Translations under genes and position numbers: made by a program
Notes under the pieces: generated by a model
Database searches by the model: none
Told to the model about the DNA's origin: nothing
Seen by the model: only the letters and a program-made list of their open reading frames with translations
Shown: piece by piece, positions 27,760 through 36,797 of the stretch
Layout of the letters: every line of letters starts with the position of its first letter
How positions within the stretch are numbered: the first letter of the stretch is position 1
NCBI GenBank assembly: GCA_947492745.1
Contig: CANLOE010000013.1
Location: forward strand, 1 to 64,000
DNA: 64,000 nucleotides
Direction of reading: 5' to 3'
Source: an uncultured Cyclobacteriaceae bacterium
Lineage (GTDB): Bacteria; Bacteroidota; Bacteroidia; Cytophagales; Cyclobacteriaceae

Positions 27760-28170
27760 ATGTCCCCATCCATAGGAAAGTTATATTTGAGATTTTTATC
27801 GAAATTGGTACTGCTGACCTTGCTCTTGTTATTGGCGTTGAATGGCTTGGAAGCCTTCTCGCTTATTGCCGGCAGACCAAAATATGTCCTGGAGACCTTC
27901 CTTTTCATGATGACGTTCACTGCGACGGCACATTTTGCCTTACTGTTGGGTTCGCGAAAAAACAGGGAGAGCTTTATTCCATGGTTCATGGGCCTGATGG
28001 TGCTGAAGCTCACCTTCTACGGAGCCTATATTTTCGTGATTATCTACTTGCTGGATGGCGATGCACAGCAGGAGGTCATCCTTTTTCTGGCCCTATACCT
28101 CTCCTACTTGGTATTGGAGGTGATAGAAGGGTATCGTCTAGTGAACCTGTACTGGAGCAAATGGCCTTAG
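27760..28170 (+). CDS. Small membrane protein between atpI and atpB
   Basis: 136 residues with four predicted membrane helices (about 12-32, 45-60, 73-93, 102-122). No known motif, but a membrane protein commonly occupies this position before atpB in Bacteroidota, so a role in F-ATPase assembly is plausible. Its TAG stop falls exactly at the junction with an inserted 222-bp element; the target site would have given the same stop, so the protein is unchanged. Confidence 0.8.
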   Translation: MSPSIGKLYLRFLSKLVLLTLLLLLALNGLEAFSLIAGRPKYVLETFLFMMTFTATAHFALLLGSRKNRESFIPWFMGLMVLKLTFYGAYIFVIIYLLDGDAQQEVILFLALYLSYLVLEVIEGYRLVNLYWSKWP

Positions 28171-28391
28171 AGACTGTTTTGAAATTACAGTTAAAAATTT
28201 ATGATCACTTATTTTGGATAGGACCGAGCGTTAAAATAATGCCCCTAGGGCATTATCAGTGAAGGGGCCCCGTCTGCCGCGTGAGCCATTGACAAAGATA
28301 GCCTGTCGCGCTAGCTAGCGCGAAATTTCAACGAAATCAGGCACCAAAAGAAATACATAAGAAAGAAAAAGATACATTTTAAAACAGTCTC
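28170..28391. mobile_element. 222-bp MITE-like element inside the atp gene cluster
   Basis: Inverted ends GAGACTGTTTTGAAAT and ATTTTAAAACAGTCTC, flanked by TTA at 28167-28169 and 28392-28394. It contains a 9-bp stem ATAATGCCC-CTA-GGGCATTAT (about 28240) and a perfect 18-bp palindrome TCGCGCTAGCTAGCGCGA at 28306-28323. No ORF. Partial relatives at 22879 and about 63265-63313. Confidence 0.85.
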
Positions 28392-28425
28392 TTAGAATTA
28401 AATTAAAAGGATAAAATATTTTTTT

Positions 28426-28449
28426 TTGGGCTGTTAATATCTAGATTTG
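28426..28449 (+). promoter_or_regulatory. Possible promoter of atpB
   Basis: TAGATTTG at 28442-28449 fits TAnnTTTG; a TTG lies 13 bp upstream, shorter than ideal, inside a T-tract. It lies after the inserted element and 33 bp before the atpB ATG, so it could restore transcription of the F-ATPase genes. Confidence 0.45.
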
Positions 28450-28481
28450 CAGTCAAATTTAAACCCATTGGTTTACAATAA

Positions 28482-29516
28482 ATGATGACATTCTACACTC
28501 CCAGCAAAAAGTTGATGAACTTATTTCGACTTGTCCTCGTAGCAATCCTATTCTGCTCATCGAACTTCACGGCCAACGCAGCTTCCGGAGAGGGGCATGG
28601 TGAGGCTTTCAGTCCAGGGGACATGATTATGCACCACGTAAAAGACTCCCATAGCTGGCATTTTGTGGATGGCCACTATGGCACATTGCACCTCCCTGTT
28701 ATCGTCTATTCTGCCGATAGAGGTCTAGAGGTCTTTTCTTCATCTAACTTCTACGATGAACAACACAATACGGTTGCCTATAATGGGTATGAATTGTCCC
28801 ATGGTCACATTTCTTTAGTTGATTCGGAGGTGAAAGTCTGGGATTTCTCTATCACCAAAAACGTTGCCATGCTTTTCATCAATGCCGCATTGATGATATT
28901 CATCTTTATGGCAGTGGCCAAAGCCTATAAGAAGAACGAAGGCAAGGCCCCAAAGGGAATCCAATCGTTCATCGAACCTATTATTATCTTTTTGAGAGAT
29001 GAGGTCATCAAACCGAACATCGGACATGGATACGAAAAGTTCATGCCCTATTTATTGACCCTTTTCTTTTTCATACTTTTCGGTAATCTTCTGGGTCTTC
29101 TTCCCGGGGCGGCCAATCTTACGGGCAATATAGCCGTTACCATGGTTTTGGCACTGTTGACCTTTATCGTTACCAATTTCAGTGGAAACAAAAACTACTG
29201 GAGTCATATCTTCAATACTCCCGGAGTACCCTTGGCTTTAAAGCCCATCATCGTACCCGTAGAGATTATCGGTATTTTCACTAAGCCGATATCTCTTATG
29301 GTAAGGCTTTTTGTAGCGATTACCGCTGGTCATATTGTTATACTGAGCTTGATCAGCTTGATATTCATCTTTAGTAGTATTTATGTAGGTATCGGTAGTA
29401 CCATCATTGTTTTGTTTATCAATCTGATAGAACTTCTAGTGGCAGGTATCCAAGCTTATGTATTTACGATGTTCTCATCCCTATATATAGGCCTGGCCAC
29501 AGAAGAGCATCACTGA
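28482..29516 (+). CDS. atpB: F0F1 ATP synthase subunit a
   Basis: 344 residues, longer than the usual 250-280 because of a Bacteroidota-type N-terminal extension (signal-like segment ending ANAAS, then a His-rich periplasmic part). Five or six membrane helices follow. The essential proton-path Arg is in SLMVRLFVAITAGH. Forms the stator half-channels against the c-ring in the inner membrane. First of six consecutive ATP synthase genes. Confidence 0.95.
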   Translation: MMTFYTPSKKLMNLFRLVLVAILFCSSNFTANAASGEGHGEAFSPGDMIMHHVKDSHSWHFVDGHYGTLHLPVIVYSADRGLEVFSSSNFYDEQHNTVAYNGYELSHGHISLVDSEVKVWDFSITKNVAMLFINAALMIFIFMAVAKAYKKNEGKAPKGIQSFIEPIIIFLRDEVIKPNIGHGYEKFMPYLLTLFFFILFGNLLGLLPGAANLTGNIAVTMVLALLTFIVTNFSGNKNYWSHIFNTPGVPLALKPIIVPVEIIGIFTKPISLMVRLFVAITAGHIVILSLISLIFIFSSIYVGIGSTIIVLFINLIELLVAGIQAYVFTMFSSLYIGLATEEHH

Positions 29517-29547
29517 TGCACCTCATATAGGTACCAAGAACACTTGA

Positions 29548-29829
<282 letters not shown>

Positions 29830-29921
29830 TAAAGGTTATTTGACTATGGGTTTGCCCCGTGACGATAGGTCAGGGCAAACCCATTACTGGTTTTTTATTC
29901 ACATTACATCGATATATACTA

Positions 29922-30416
29922 ATGGATTTACTTATTCCCGGAACAGGTTTATTCTTATGGCAGTTGATTATATTCTTGATCTTGTTCTTCTTCCTAAAGA
30001 AGTTTGCCTGGAAGCCAATATTGCAGTCCCTAAAGATTAGGGAAGAATCGATTCAAAATGCACTGGATTCTGCGGAGAAGGCAAAAATGGAAATGGGCCA
30101 GCTCAAAGCGGAAAACGAAAAACTATTGGAAGAAGCAAGAGTAGAGAGGGATAGGATTCTATCCGAAGCAAGGGAAGTGGCCAATAGTATCAATGAGGCT
30201 GCAAAAGTAGATGCAGGTAAAGCTGCCGATAAGATGATTGCTGACGCGAAGATTGCCATCAATACGGAGAAAGAAGCCGCAATGGCCGATGTGAAATCTA
30301 TGGTAGCGGACCTGTCCCTACAGATTACCGAAAAAGTCATCCGCAAACAATTACAGGATGAAGCCTCACAGAAGGCACTCATCGAAGATTTTGTCAAAGA
30401 CCTGAAACTTAACTAA
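29922..30416 (+). CDS. atpF: F0F1 ATP synthase subunit b
   Basis: 164 residues from ATG 29922 (MDLLIPGTGLFLW), chosen over 29859 because it begins directly with the membrane anchor (about 5-25). The rest is a long charged helix (about 30-140) forming the peripheral stalk dimer. The C-terminus contacts delta, encoded 6 bp downstream. Confidence 0.95.
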   Translation: MDLLIPGTGLFLWQLIIFLILFFFLKKFAWKPILQSLKIREESIQNALDSAEKAKMEMGQLKAENEKLLEEARVERDRILSEAREVANSINEAAKVDAGKAADKMIADAKIAINTEKEAAMADVKSMVADLSLQITEKVIRKQLQDEASQKALIEDFVKDLKLN

Positions 30417-30422
30417 TATAAG

Positions 30423-30983
30423 ATGTCAGAACTTAGAGCGGCATCACGCTATGCAAAATCACTACTGGAACTGGCCGGTGAGAGGGAAATTCTTGAGGAG
30501 GTGCATGATGATATGCAGACTTTCTACAAGACCTGCGCTGAGAGTAGAGAGTTTGCCCTGATGTTAAAGAACCCCATCATCAAACACCATAAGAAAAAGG
30601 CTATACTACACGCTATTTTCAAAGATAAGGTCAATGACCTGACCATGGTTTTTTTCGATATCATCACCCAGAAGAACCGTGAAGCCTTACTACAGGCGAT
30701 TGCGAAGTCCTTTCACCAACAATACAATGCCCTGAAGGGCATAGAAACGGCCAAGGTCATCACGCCGATAGTCTTGGATGAGTCCTTGAGGAATGAGTTC
30801 AGGGATATGGTAAAGGATATTACCAAGAAGCAACAAGTAGAGCTGCTCGAAGAGGTGGACGAGAGCCTCATCGGTGGTTTCGTGCTGAAGTTGGGAGACC
30901 GACAGATAGATGATTCCATACAAACAAAATTGAAATCACTGCGACTGAAATTCAGTCAAAATCAATATATCAAAGAGTTTTAA
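30423..30983 (+). CDS. atpH: F0F1 ATP synthase subunit delta
   Basis: 186 residues, normal length. N-terminal helical domain (AASRYAKSLLELA), and the C-terminal signature with LIGGFVLKLGDRQIDDSIQTKL near residues 145-170. It ties the b stalk to the alpha subunits. Confidence 0.95.
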   Translation: MSELRAASRYAKSLLELAGEREILEEVHDDMQTFYKTCAESREFALMLKNPIIKHHKKKAILHAIFKDKVNDLTMVFFDIITQKNREALLQAIAKSFHQQYNALKGIETAKVITPIVLDESLRNEFRDMVKDITKKQQVELLEEVDESLIGGFVLKLGDRQIDDSIQTKLKSLRLKFSQNQYIKEF

Positions 30984-31003
30984 AATTCTAATCATTTTAT
31001 ACA

Positions 31004-32584
31004 ATGGCAGATGTAAGACCAGATGAAGTTTCGGCGATACTGAGAGAACAGTTGTCCAACTCAAAGACCGAAGCGGAGTTAGAAGAAGTAGGTACCGTAT
31101 TGGAAGTAGGGGATGGTGTAGCACGTATCTATGGATTGACAAAAGCACAATCAGGAGAACTTCTAGAGTTCGAAAACGGATTGAGAGCACTTGTACTCAA
31201 CCTTGAAGAAGATAATGTAGGTGCGGTATTGTTGGGAGAGTCCAAAGGCGTGAGAGAAGGAGATACCGTAAAGAGAACCAAAAGTATTGCTTCTATCCAG
31301 ATCGGTGACGGTGTCTGTGGTCGTGTGGTCGATACACTCGGAAACCCCATTGATGGTAAAGGACCTATTAAGGGAGAACTCTTTGAAATGCCACTGGAAC
31401 GCAAAGCACCCGGTGTCATCTATCGACAGCCCGTAAACGAACCTTTGCAGACAGGTATCAAGGCTATAGACTCCATGATACCCATTGGCAGGGGCCAGCG
31501 TGAGCTGATTATCGGTGACCGACAAACAGGAAAAACGGCCGTGGCCATCGATACGATTATCAATCAAAAAGAATTCTACGAAAAGGGAGAACCCGTTTTC
31601 TGTATCTATGTGGCCGTCGGTCAGAAAGCGTCTACTGTGGCCAATGTCGTATCGGCCCTAGAAAAAGGTGGTGCTATGGACTATACTGTTGTCGTTTCGG
31701 CATCGGCAGCCGATCCTGCACCGATGCAGTTCTTCGCACCTTTTACGGGAGCAGCTATAGGGGAGTACTTCCGTGATACGGGACGTCCTGCACTCGTGGT
31801 CTATGATGATCTCTCCAAACAAGCCGTAGCCTATCGTGAGGTATCCCTCTTACTGAGAAGGCCTCCAGGACGAGAAGCTTATCCTGGTGATGTATTCTAC
31901 CTTCACTCAAGATTGCTGGAACGCGCTGCCAAGGTAAATGACAGTGATAAAATCGCCTCGGATATGAACGACCTTCCCGAGTCACTGAAAGGAAAGGTAA
32001 AAGGAGGAGGTTCCCTGACGGCACTACCCATTATTGAAACACAAGCGGGTGACGTCTCTGCCTATATCCCTACCAATGTTATTTCGATTACGGACGGTCA
32101 GATATTCTTGGAAACGAACCTGTTCAACTCGGGAATACGCCCTGCCATTAATGTCGGTATCTCTGTATCTAGGGTAGGGGGTTCGGCCCAAATCAAATCC
32201 ATGAAAAAAGTAGCCGGTACCCTGAAACTTGACCAAGCACAGTTCCGTGAACTGGAGGCCTTCGCCAAGTTTGGTTCCGATCTGGATGCTGCTACAAAAC
32301 TGACTATTGATAGAGGTAGAAGAAACCTGGAAATCCTGAAACAGGCTCAGTACTCTCCTGTACCTGTAGAAGAGCAGGTAGCTATCATTTTCGTATCGAC
32401 CAAAGGAATGATCGATAAGGTGCCCGTGGATAAGGTACGTGAGTTCGAGAGCGACTTCCTGAGCGTACTCCGAGCAAAGCATAGCAGTGCTCTAGATGAC
32501 TTGAGGGCGGGAAAATTGAGTGAAAACGCTACGGGAGCATTGAAGACCGTAGCCGCAGACCTCTCCAGCAGATACGCAAAATAA
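31004..32584 (+). CDS. atpA: F0F1 ATP synthase subunit alpha
   Basis: 526 residues. Beta-barrel N-domain, nucleotide-binding P-loop [11 protein letters not shown] (about 173-183), and the family signature [14 protein letters not shown] (about 377-390). Forms the non-catalytic sites of the hexamer. Its partner beta (atpD) and epsilon (atpC) are not in this window; in Bacteroidota they often form a separate locus. Confidence 0.97.
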   Translation: MADVRPDEVSAILREQLSNSKTEAELEEVGTVLEVGDGVARIYGLTKAQSGELLEFENGLRALVLNLEEDNVGAVLLGESKGVREGDTVKRTKSIASIQIGDGVCGRVVDTLGNPIDGKGPIKGELFEMPLERKAPGVIYRQPVNEPLQTGIKAIDSMIPIGRGQRELIIGDRQTGKTAVAIDTIINQKEFYEKGEPVFCIYVAVGQKASTVANVVSALEKGGAMDYTVVVSASAADPAPMQFFAPFTGAAIGEYFRDTGRPALVVYDDLSKQAVAYREVSLLLRRPPGREAYPGDVFYLHSRLLERAAKVNDSDKIASDMNDLPESLKGKVKGGGSLTALPIIETQAGDVSAYIPTNVISITDGQIFLETNLFNSGIRPAINVGISVSRVGGSAQIKSMKKVAGTLKLDQAQFRELEAFAKFGSDLDAATKLTIDRGRRNLEILKQAQYSPVPVEEQVAIIFVSTKGMIDKVPVDKVREFESDFLSVLRAKHSSALDDLRAGKLSENATGALKTVAADLSSRYAK

Positions 32585-32684
32585 AAACTAGCTATCGGTA
32601 AAACATTACCGATGAAGCGGAATTAGGTATTGATAGGGTCCAAGTCATATTGGGCCCACCATACAACAAACCAAACGTTGCTCA

Positions 32685-33572
32685 ATGGCAAATCTAAAAG
32701 AAGTAAAAAATAGGATAGGTTCTATAAAGTCCACCCAGCAAATCACCAAAGCCATGAAAATGGTGGCTGCGGCCAAGCTGAGAAGGGCACAGGACAGTAT
32801 CGTGCAGATGCGGCCTTACGCCCAGAAGTTGGGTGATATACTACAGAACCTTACCTCTGGTGCTCAGGAGGAAGGGCAAAGTGATTTTAGCCAAATAAGA
32901 AAGGAAGAAAACGTTTTGTTGATTGCCATCAGTTCTGATAAGGGTTTGTGCGGTGCCTTCAACAACAATGTTTTCAAAAAAATAAAGGTACTTCTCGAAG
33001 GAAAATACCAACAGCAATACCAAGCGGGCAATGTGACCGTGCTGCCCATTGGGAAAAAAGCTTTGGAATTTTTCGGTAAACGTAATTTCAAGATAAACAC
33101 GGATTATGGGTATTTGCTCTCAGGGCTTAGCTACGAAAAAGTCGATGAGGCGGGAAGTTTTATCATGGAAAGTTTTCTGAAAGGCAATTTTGACAAAGTG
33201 GAAATTGTCTATAATGAATTCAAGAATGTGGCCACTCAGTTTCTCCGCGTGGACCAGTTTCTCCCCATACTTCCTAAAGAGCGAAAGCAGGAACATACTA
33301 ATGATGCGGGTATCGACTATATCTACCAGCCTTCCAAGGAGGAGATAGTGACCTCGATGATACCAAAATCATTGAAGATACAACTCTACAGTGCCATATT
33401 GGAGTCCAATGCAGCAGAGAATGGTGCCAGGATGACCGCTATGGACAAAGCAACCGATAATGCAGGAGAGCTATTAAAAGAACTCAAACTGACTTATAAC
33501 AGAACAAGGCAAGCTGCCATTACTAAAGAAATCCTCGAAATTGTAGGTGGTGCAGAAGCACTGGGTGGTTGA
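32685..33572 (+). CDS. atpG: F0F1 ATP synthase subunit gamma
   Basis: 295 residues. N-terminal MANLKEVKNRIGSIKSTQQI and C-terminal ENGARMTAMDKATDNA helices form the rotating coiled coil. The central shaft inside the alpha/beta ring. Last gene of the cluster, followed 14 bp later by a strong terminator. Confidence 0.96.
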   Translation: MANLKEVKNRIGSIKSTQQITKAMKMVAAAKLRRAQDSIVQMRPYAQKLGDILQNLTSGAQEEGQSDFSQIRKEENVLLIAISSDKGLCGAFNNNVFKKIKVLLEGKYQQQYQAGNVTVLPIGKKALEFFGKRNFKINTDYGYLLSGLSYEKVDEAGSFIMESFLKGNFDKVEIVYNEFKNVATQFLRVDQFLPILPKERKQEHTNDAGIDYIYQPSKEEIVTSMIPKSLKIQLYSAILESNAAENGARMTAMDKATDNAGELLKELKLTYNRTRQAAITKEILEIVGGAEALGG

Positions 33573-33585
33573 TGACCATCAGACC

Positions 33586-33626
33586 TCAAAAAAAAATCCT
33601 TCCTATAATGAAGGATTTTTTTTTTG
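33586..33626 (+). terminator. Rho-independent terminator after atpG
   Basis: AAAAAATCCTTC, loop CTATAAT, GAAGGATTTTTTTTTT: a stem with A/T extension and long T-tract. It can work in both directions. Confidence 0.9.
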
Positions 33627-33837
33627 AGCGAACCATACGGCGATGGTCAGGACTGAAAATCTAATCCGACTCATGCGTTTTTTGGTATTGATCTCTACCG
33701 GTATTTATGAAAGAACAGTTCGATGACTACTCCTTCGGCGGACAAACAAAGTGTCGTCAAACGCGAGTTTATTGATTCTACGGCTGCTACTCATCGAACC
33801 TTCGTTGTGCCCCTTCTATTTATAGCTTAGAAAGCTA

Positions 33838-33915
33838 GCTTTAGGTGAGGAAGCTTAGTGCATCATTAAGGTGTAAAACCTGCGCAGCATAAAACTGCTG
33901 ATTTATAGCATTCAA
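33838..33915. repeat. Partial type D mosaic element with uninterrupted site
   Basis: Contains TAAGGTGTAAAACCTGCG around 33868-33885. The same sequence in the D element at 36393-36687 is split by a family A insertion, so this copy shows the empty site. Confidence 0.65.
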
Positions 33916-33930
33916 ATCGCAATGCTCTAC

Positions 33931-34089
33931 TACAAACTTAGCTTTTGGATATCGCTTATCTTCCTGTTCATTTTGCTTCACTCTGCGTTGACAATCCTCG
34001 GGATAGCGCTGCTATCCCTGTGGTTCTCGCCTTGATTGAAAAAAAATGACCTGCGGAACCTTATACGACTTTTGAAACCCAAATTTGTA
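33931..34089 (-). repeat. Family A foldback element
   Basis: 159 bp from TACAAACTTAGC to TTTGTA; flanks TAC and TAA (one mismatch in the presumed duplication). Confidence 0.9.
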
Positions 34090-34209
34090 TAATACATAAT
34101 TCGTGTAGTAAAGTCAAACTTGTTTTGGCCCAATGGGAATGGCCCGCATCGTGGACCAAAGGGTTGATGATGATCACGGGTTCCGGTCACTTCATCAAGC
34201 TATCCCTTA

Positions 34210-34743
34210 GAGCATGTTTAAAAATTATTGGAATATATTTAATTTATTTCCCCATATATAATTTTGCTTTACTCTTAAAAACCAAACATTATCTACTTTG
34301 GGTTGGTTTGGTGGTCAGGCCAAGCCTATCAAGATAGGTCAGCTTCTTCATTTTTAGCTTGACCCAAAAACGAAGCAAATAAGTCAAGACTGTGAACAAA
34401 TAGGCTAAAAATCAATCCATTCCGCTAAAATCCACCAAACTCCCTACGGTCAAACAGGGTGGATTTCTTTACGCTACATTTCTTGATTTTTTTAACGCAA
34501 TTTGTTCAAGGTCAAACATATTGATTATTGTATTAAACCCAAAATGTCCATTAGAAAATCTATTCCGGACTTAACCGGCTTCAAATCAGTAAATGAATGC
34601 GTTTTTTGAATTCACCGTAGCGGTGCTATGCTGAACCCAAGAAAACGCACTGATCTATTGCCATTTAAGTCCTCATGACGAAGTTCCAACGAACATTCTG
34701 GGTTTAAATGATAATTATTGAAAATTTGTTTTTGAACAAGCTC
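34210..34743. mobile_element. 534-bp non-coding element with TTA duplications
   Basis: Begins GAGCATGTTTAAAAATTATT and ends, inverted, with GAGCTTGTTCAAAAAC. TTA flanks at 34207-34209 and 34744-34746. Without the nested mosaic element at 34536-34704 it would be about 365 bp. No transposase ORF. The end sequence and 3-bp duplication are reminiscent of some IS5-family elements (inference). Confidence 0.75.
34536..34704. repeat. Mosaic foldback element nested in the 534-bp element
   Basis: 169 bp, a1/a2 arm combination, nearly identical to 15250-15418 and 63339-63507, so a recent insertion. Confidence 0.9.
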
Positions 34744-34919
34744 TTAGAGGGTTTTCCATGTTATACCAAAACACAATAGATTTGGGACAGACTGAAGGTC
34801 TTTGCGAAAGCACTGTTCCACTAGAAACGCCCCTAATGACCAATCAACCAATGAAATTGTACCAGTGCGGGATTTTTCTATTTTTGTTGAAACATGAATT
34901 TCCCATTTCACTTTTTTTT

Positions 34920-35005
34920 AACCCAAATTGATCGATAGAAATCGTAATGAGCGTATAAATAGTAAAATACCAGCCATTTGTATTCGTTCGGCATAGCACC
35001 GCTAT
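34920..35005. repeat. Truncated mosaic element, arm a3
   Basis: AACCCAAATTGATCGATAG through GGCATAGCACCGCTAT, then stops. It lies between two copies of motif E (34893 and 35090, same orientation). Confidence 0.7.
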
Positions 35006-35119
35006 TTTCTAAAGCCCCTACTGACAGGTCTACCCTTAACGTTTCGACATTACACGGATTTTTCTCCTTGGCCATTGCCTATAAGGCTTCCCCATTTCAT
35101 TTTTTCTTGAGTATACTTC

Positions 35120-35920
35120 TTAGGGCTGTTTACTTTTGGGCCTTGAGGTTCGTGTAGTCTTTGGTTTTTCTTTGATCCTTACGTAGATGAGTTTATGCCG
35201 GCTACCCTTCGTATTCTCCCTTTGCTCGACCTCAAAATTGTTGATAGAACCGATCAAGGGCGTCAATTTCTGAAAACCATAATTCCGCGCATCAAAATTA
35301 GGCTGTTTCTTTTGTAGCAGACTACCTACATCTCCCATAAAAGCCCAGCCATCGTCATCGGCTATGTCAGAGATGGTCGTAGATATGAGCTTGATTTCTT
35401 TTCGGGTAATCTTATCGACATTCTTACTTGAGGGTCGTTTTTTCTCCTCACTATTCTCCTCATCGTCATCATCGCTATCGTCCGCACCTGATTTGAGGAT
35501 CTCGATATAGATAAACTTATCGCAAGCGACGATGAAGGGGTTCGGTGTTTTCTTCTCACCGATGCCGTATACCTTCATGCCTGCCTCCCTGAGTCGAGTG
35601 GCCAGTCGTGTAAAATCGCTGTCACTGGAGACCAGACAGAAACCGTCTACTTTCTGAGAGTAGAGAATGTCCATTGCATCAATGATCATGGCCGAATCAG
35701 TGGCATTTTTACCTACGGTATAACTGTATTGCTGTACGGGATTGATGGCATTTTCCAGCAGTACTTTTTTCCACTTGGACAGGTTTGGCTTGGTCCAGTC
35801 TCCATAGATACGTTTCAGGGTCGGATTTCCATATTTAGCAATCTCCTCCATCATCTCCTTGACATGTGTTGAGGGTATGTTATCCCCATCGATGAGTACT
35901 GCAAGTCTTGATTCCATCAT
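35120..35920 (-). CDS. NYN-domain protein with C-terminal OST-HTH/LOTUS domain
   Basis: 266 residues. The N-terminal NYN (PIN-like, LabA/DUF88) nuclease-type domain has acidic clusters in LIDGDN (10-14), TDSAMIIDAMD and VSSDSDFTRL. An acidic Asp/Glu-rich linker (about 148-162) leads to an OST-HTH/LOTUS domain (about 172-250, DDGWAFMGDVGSLLQKK), then a basic tail. Such proteins are thought to bind or cut RNA; the target is unknown. It stands alone, flanked by foldback elements on both sides. Confidence 0.88.
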   Translation of the reverse strand: MMESRLAVLIDGDNIPSTHVKEMMEEIAKYGNPTLKRIYGDWTKPNLSKWKKVLLENAINPVQQYSYTVGKNATDSAMIIDAMDILYSQKVDGFCLVSSDSDFTRLATRLREAGMKVYGIGEKKTPNPFIVACDKFIYIEILKSGADDSDDDDEENSEEKKRPSSKNVDKITRKEIKLISTTISDIADDDGWAFMGDVGSLLQKKQPNFDARNYGFQKLTPLIGSINNFEVEQRENTKGSRHKLIYVRIKEKPKTTRTSRPKSKQP

Positions 35921-36238
35921 AAATATTTTGTGTCTACTGCACGGAAAACCCGAAGCAGGCTATAGGGTCGTCAAGCGTTTATGGACTATGAATACTCTCG
36001 GACTCGACCGAATAGGATATAGCCATAACGCAAATATCCTAAGTCAGGACAAAGCTACATATAACTAGCATAGGTTCACGAGGCTTTTCCTTGAAAAAGC
36101 AAATAGAATAAAATCCGGAATGGAGGAGCTAGGGTTTGTGGGATCTATATTGATTCAAAGTCGCCATTGAATTCGGCTTGAATCGGATTGGGATATTCTT
36201 CCAAAATGTCCTTTTTACATAAAGGGGCTTATCTTTAT

Positions 36239-36392
36239 CCCAAATTGATCGATAGAAATCGTAATGAGCGTATAAATAGCAAAATACCGGCCATTTGGAA
36301 GCACCGCTATGGTGAATGAAGACAGGTGGGCAAAGCTTCCGGTATGAAGCTATTTATGCGCGGAATAGGTTCTTTATTGATCATTTTGGGTT
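36239..36392. repeat. Mosaic foldback element, a3/a4
   Basis: CCCAAATTGATCGATAG to TGATCATTTTGGGTT. The central hairpin is partly deleted compared with 14949-15114. Confidence 0.8.
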
Positions 36393-36687
36393 AAAGTACG
36401 ATAAAATCAACGGTTTAGGGGAGGGGTCTTGATTGATTGTTACGGTGTAATACAAACTTAGCTTTTAAATATCGCCTATCTTCCTGTTCATTTTGCTTCA
36501 CTCTGCGTTGACAATCCTCGGGATAGCGCTGCTATCCCTGCGGTTCCCGCCTTGATTGAAACAAAATGACCCGCGGAATCTTATACGACATTTGAAACCC
36601 AAATTTGTATAAAACCTGCGTAGCGTAAAACAGCTGATTTTGAGCTGATTTATGTTCGTAATAGGAAGGCTATTGATCAATTTGGGT
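36393..36687. repeat. Type D mosaic element split by a family A insertion
   Basis: Left piece 36393-36450 and right piece 36610-36687 join to a D element if the A element and one TAA are removed. The joint GGTGTAAAACCTGCG is what the unsplit copy at 33868 shows. Confidence 0.85.
36451..36609 (-). repeat. Family A foldback element nested in a type D element
   Basis: 159 bp TACAAACTTAGC to TTTGTA, with TAA duplicated at 36448-36450 and 36610-36612. Best-documented insertion in the window. Confidence 0.95.
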
Positions 36688-36738
36688 CTATAGTACTACA
36701 AAAAGGATATTGTCATACTTTGGGGATGTTTTTCAAAA

Positions 36739-36771
36739 AAAAGCTTCATCCCGATTCGGGATGAAGCTTTT
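36739..36771 (-). terminator. Strong terminator hairpin after the barrel-protein gene
   Basis: AAAAGCTTCATCCCG and its perfect complement around a two- to three-base loop, with T-run on the minus-strand side. It closes the minus-strand operon that ends at 36798. Confidence 0.9.
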
Positions 36772-36797
36772 GGTACTTCTACAAAACTGCTTTTTCC

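Noticed and set aside
28170-28391. Riboswitch or leader RNA before atpB
   Set aside because: Inverted ends and TTA duplications explain the sequence better as an inserted element.
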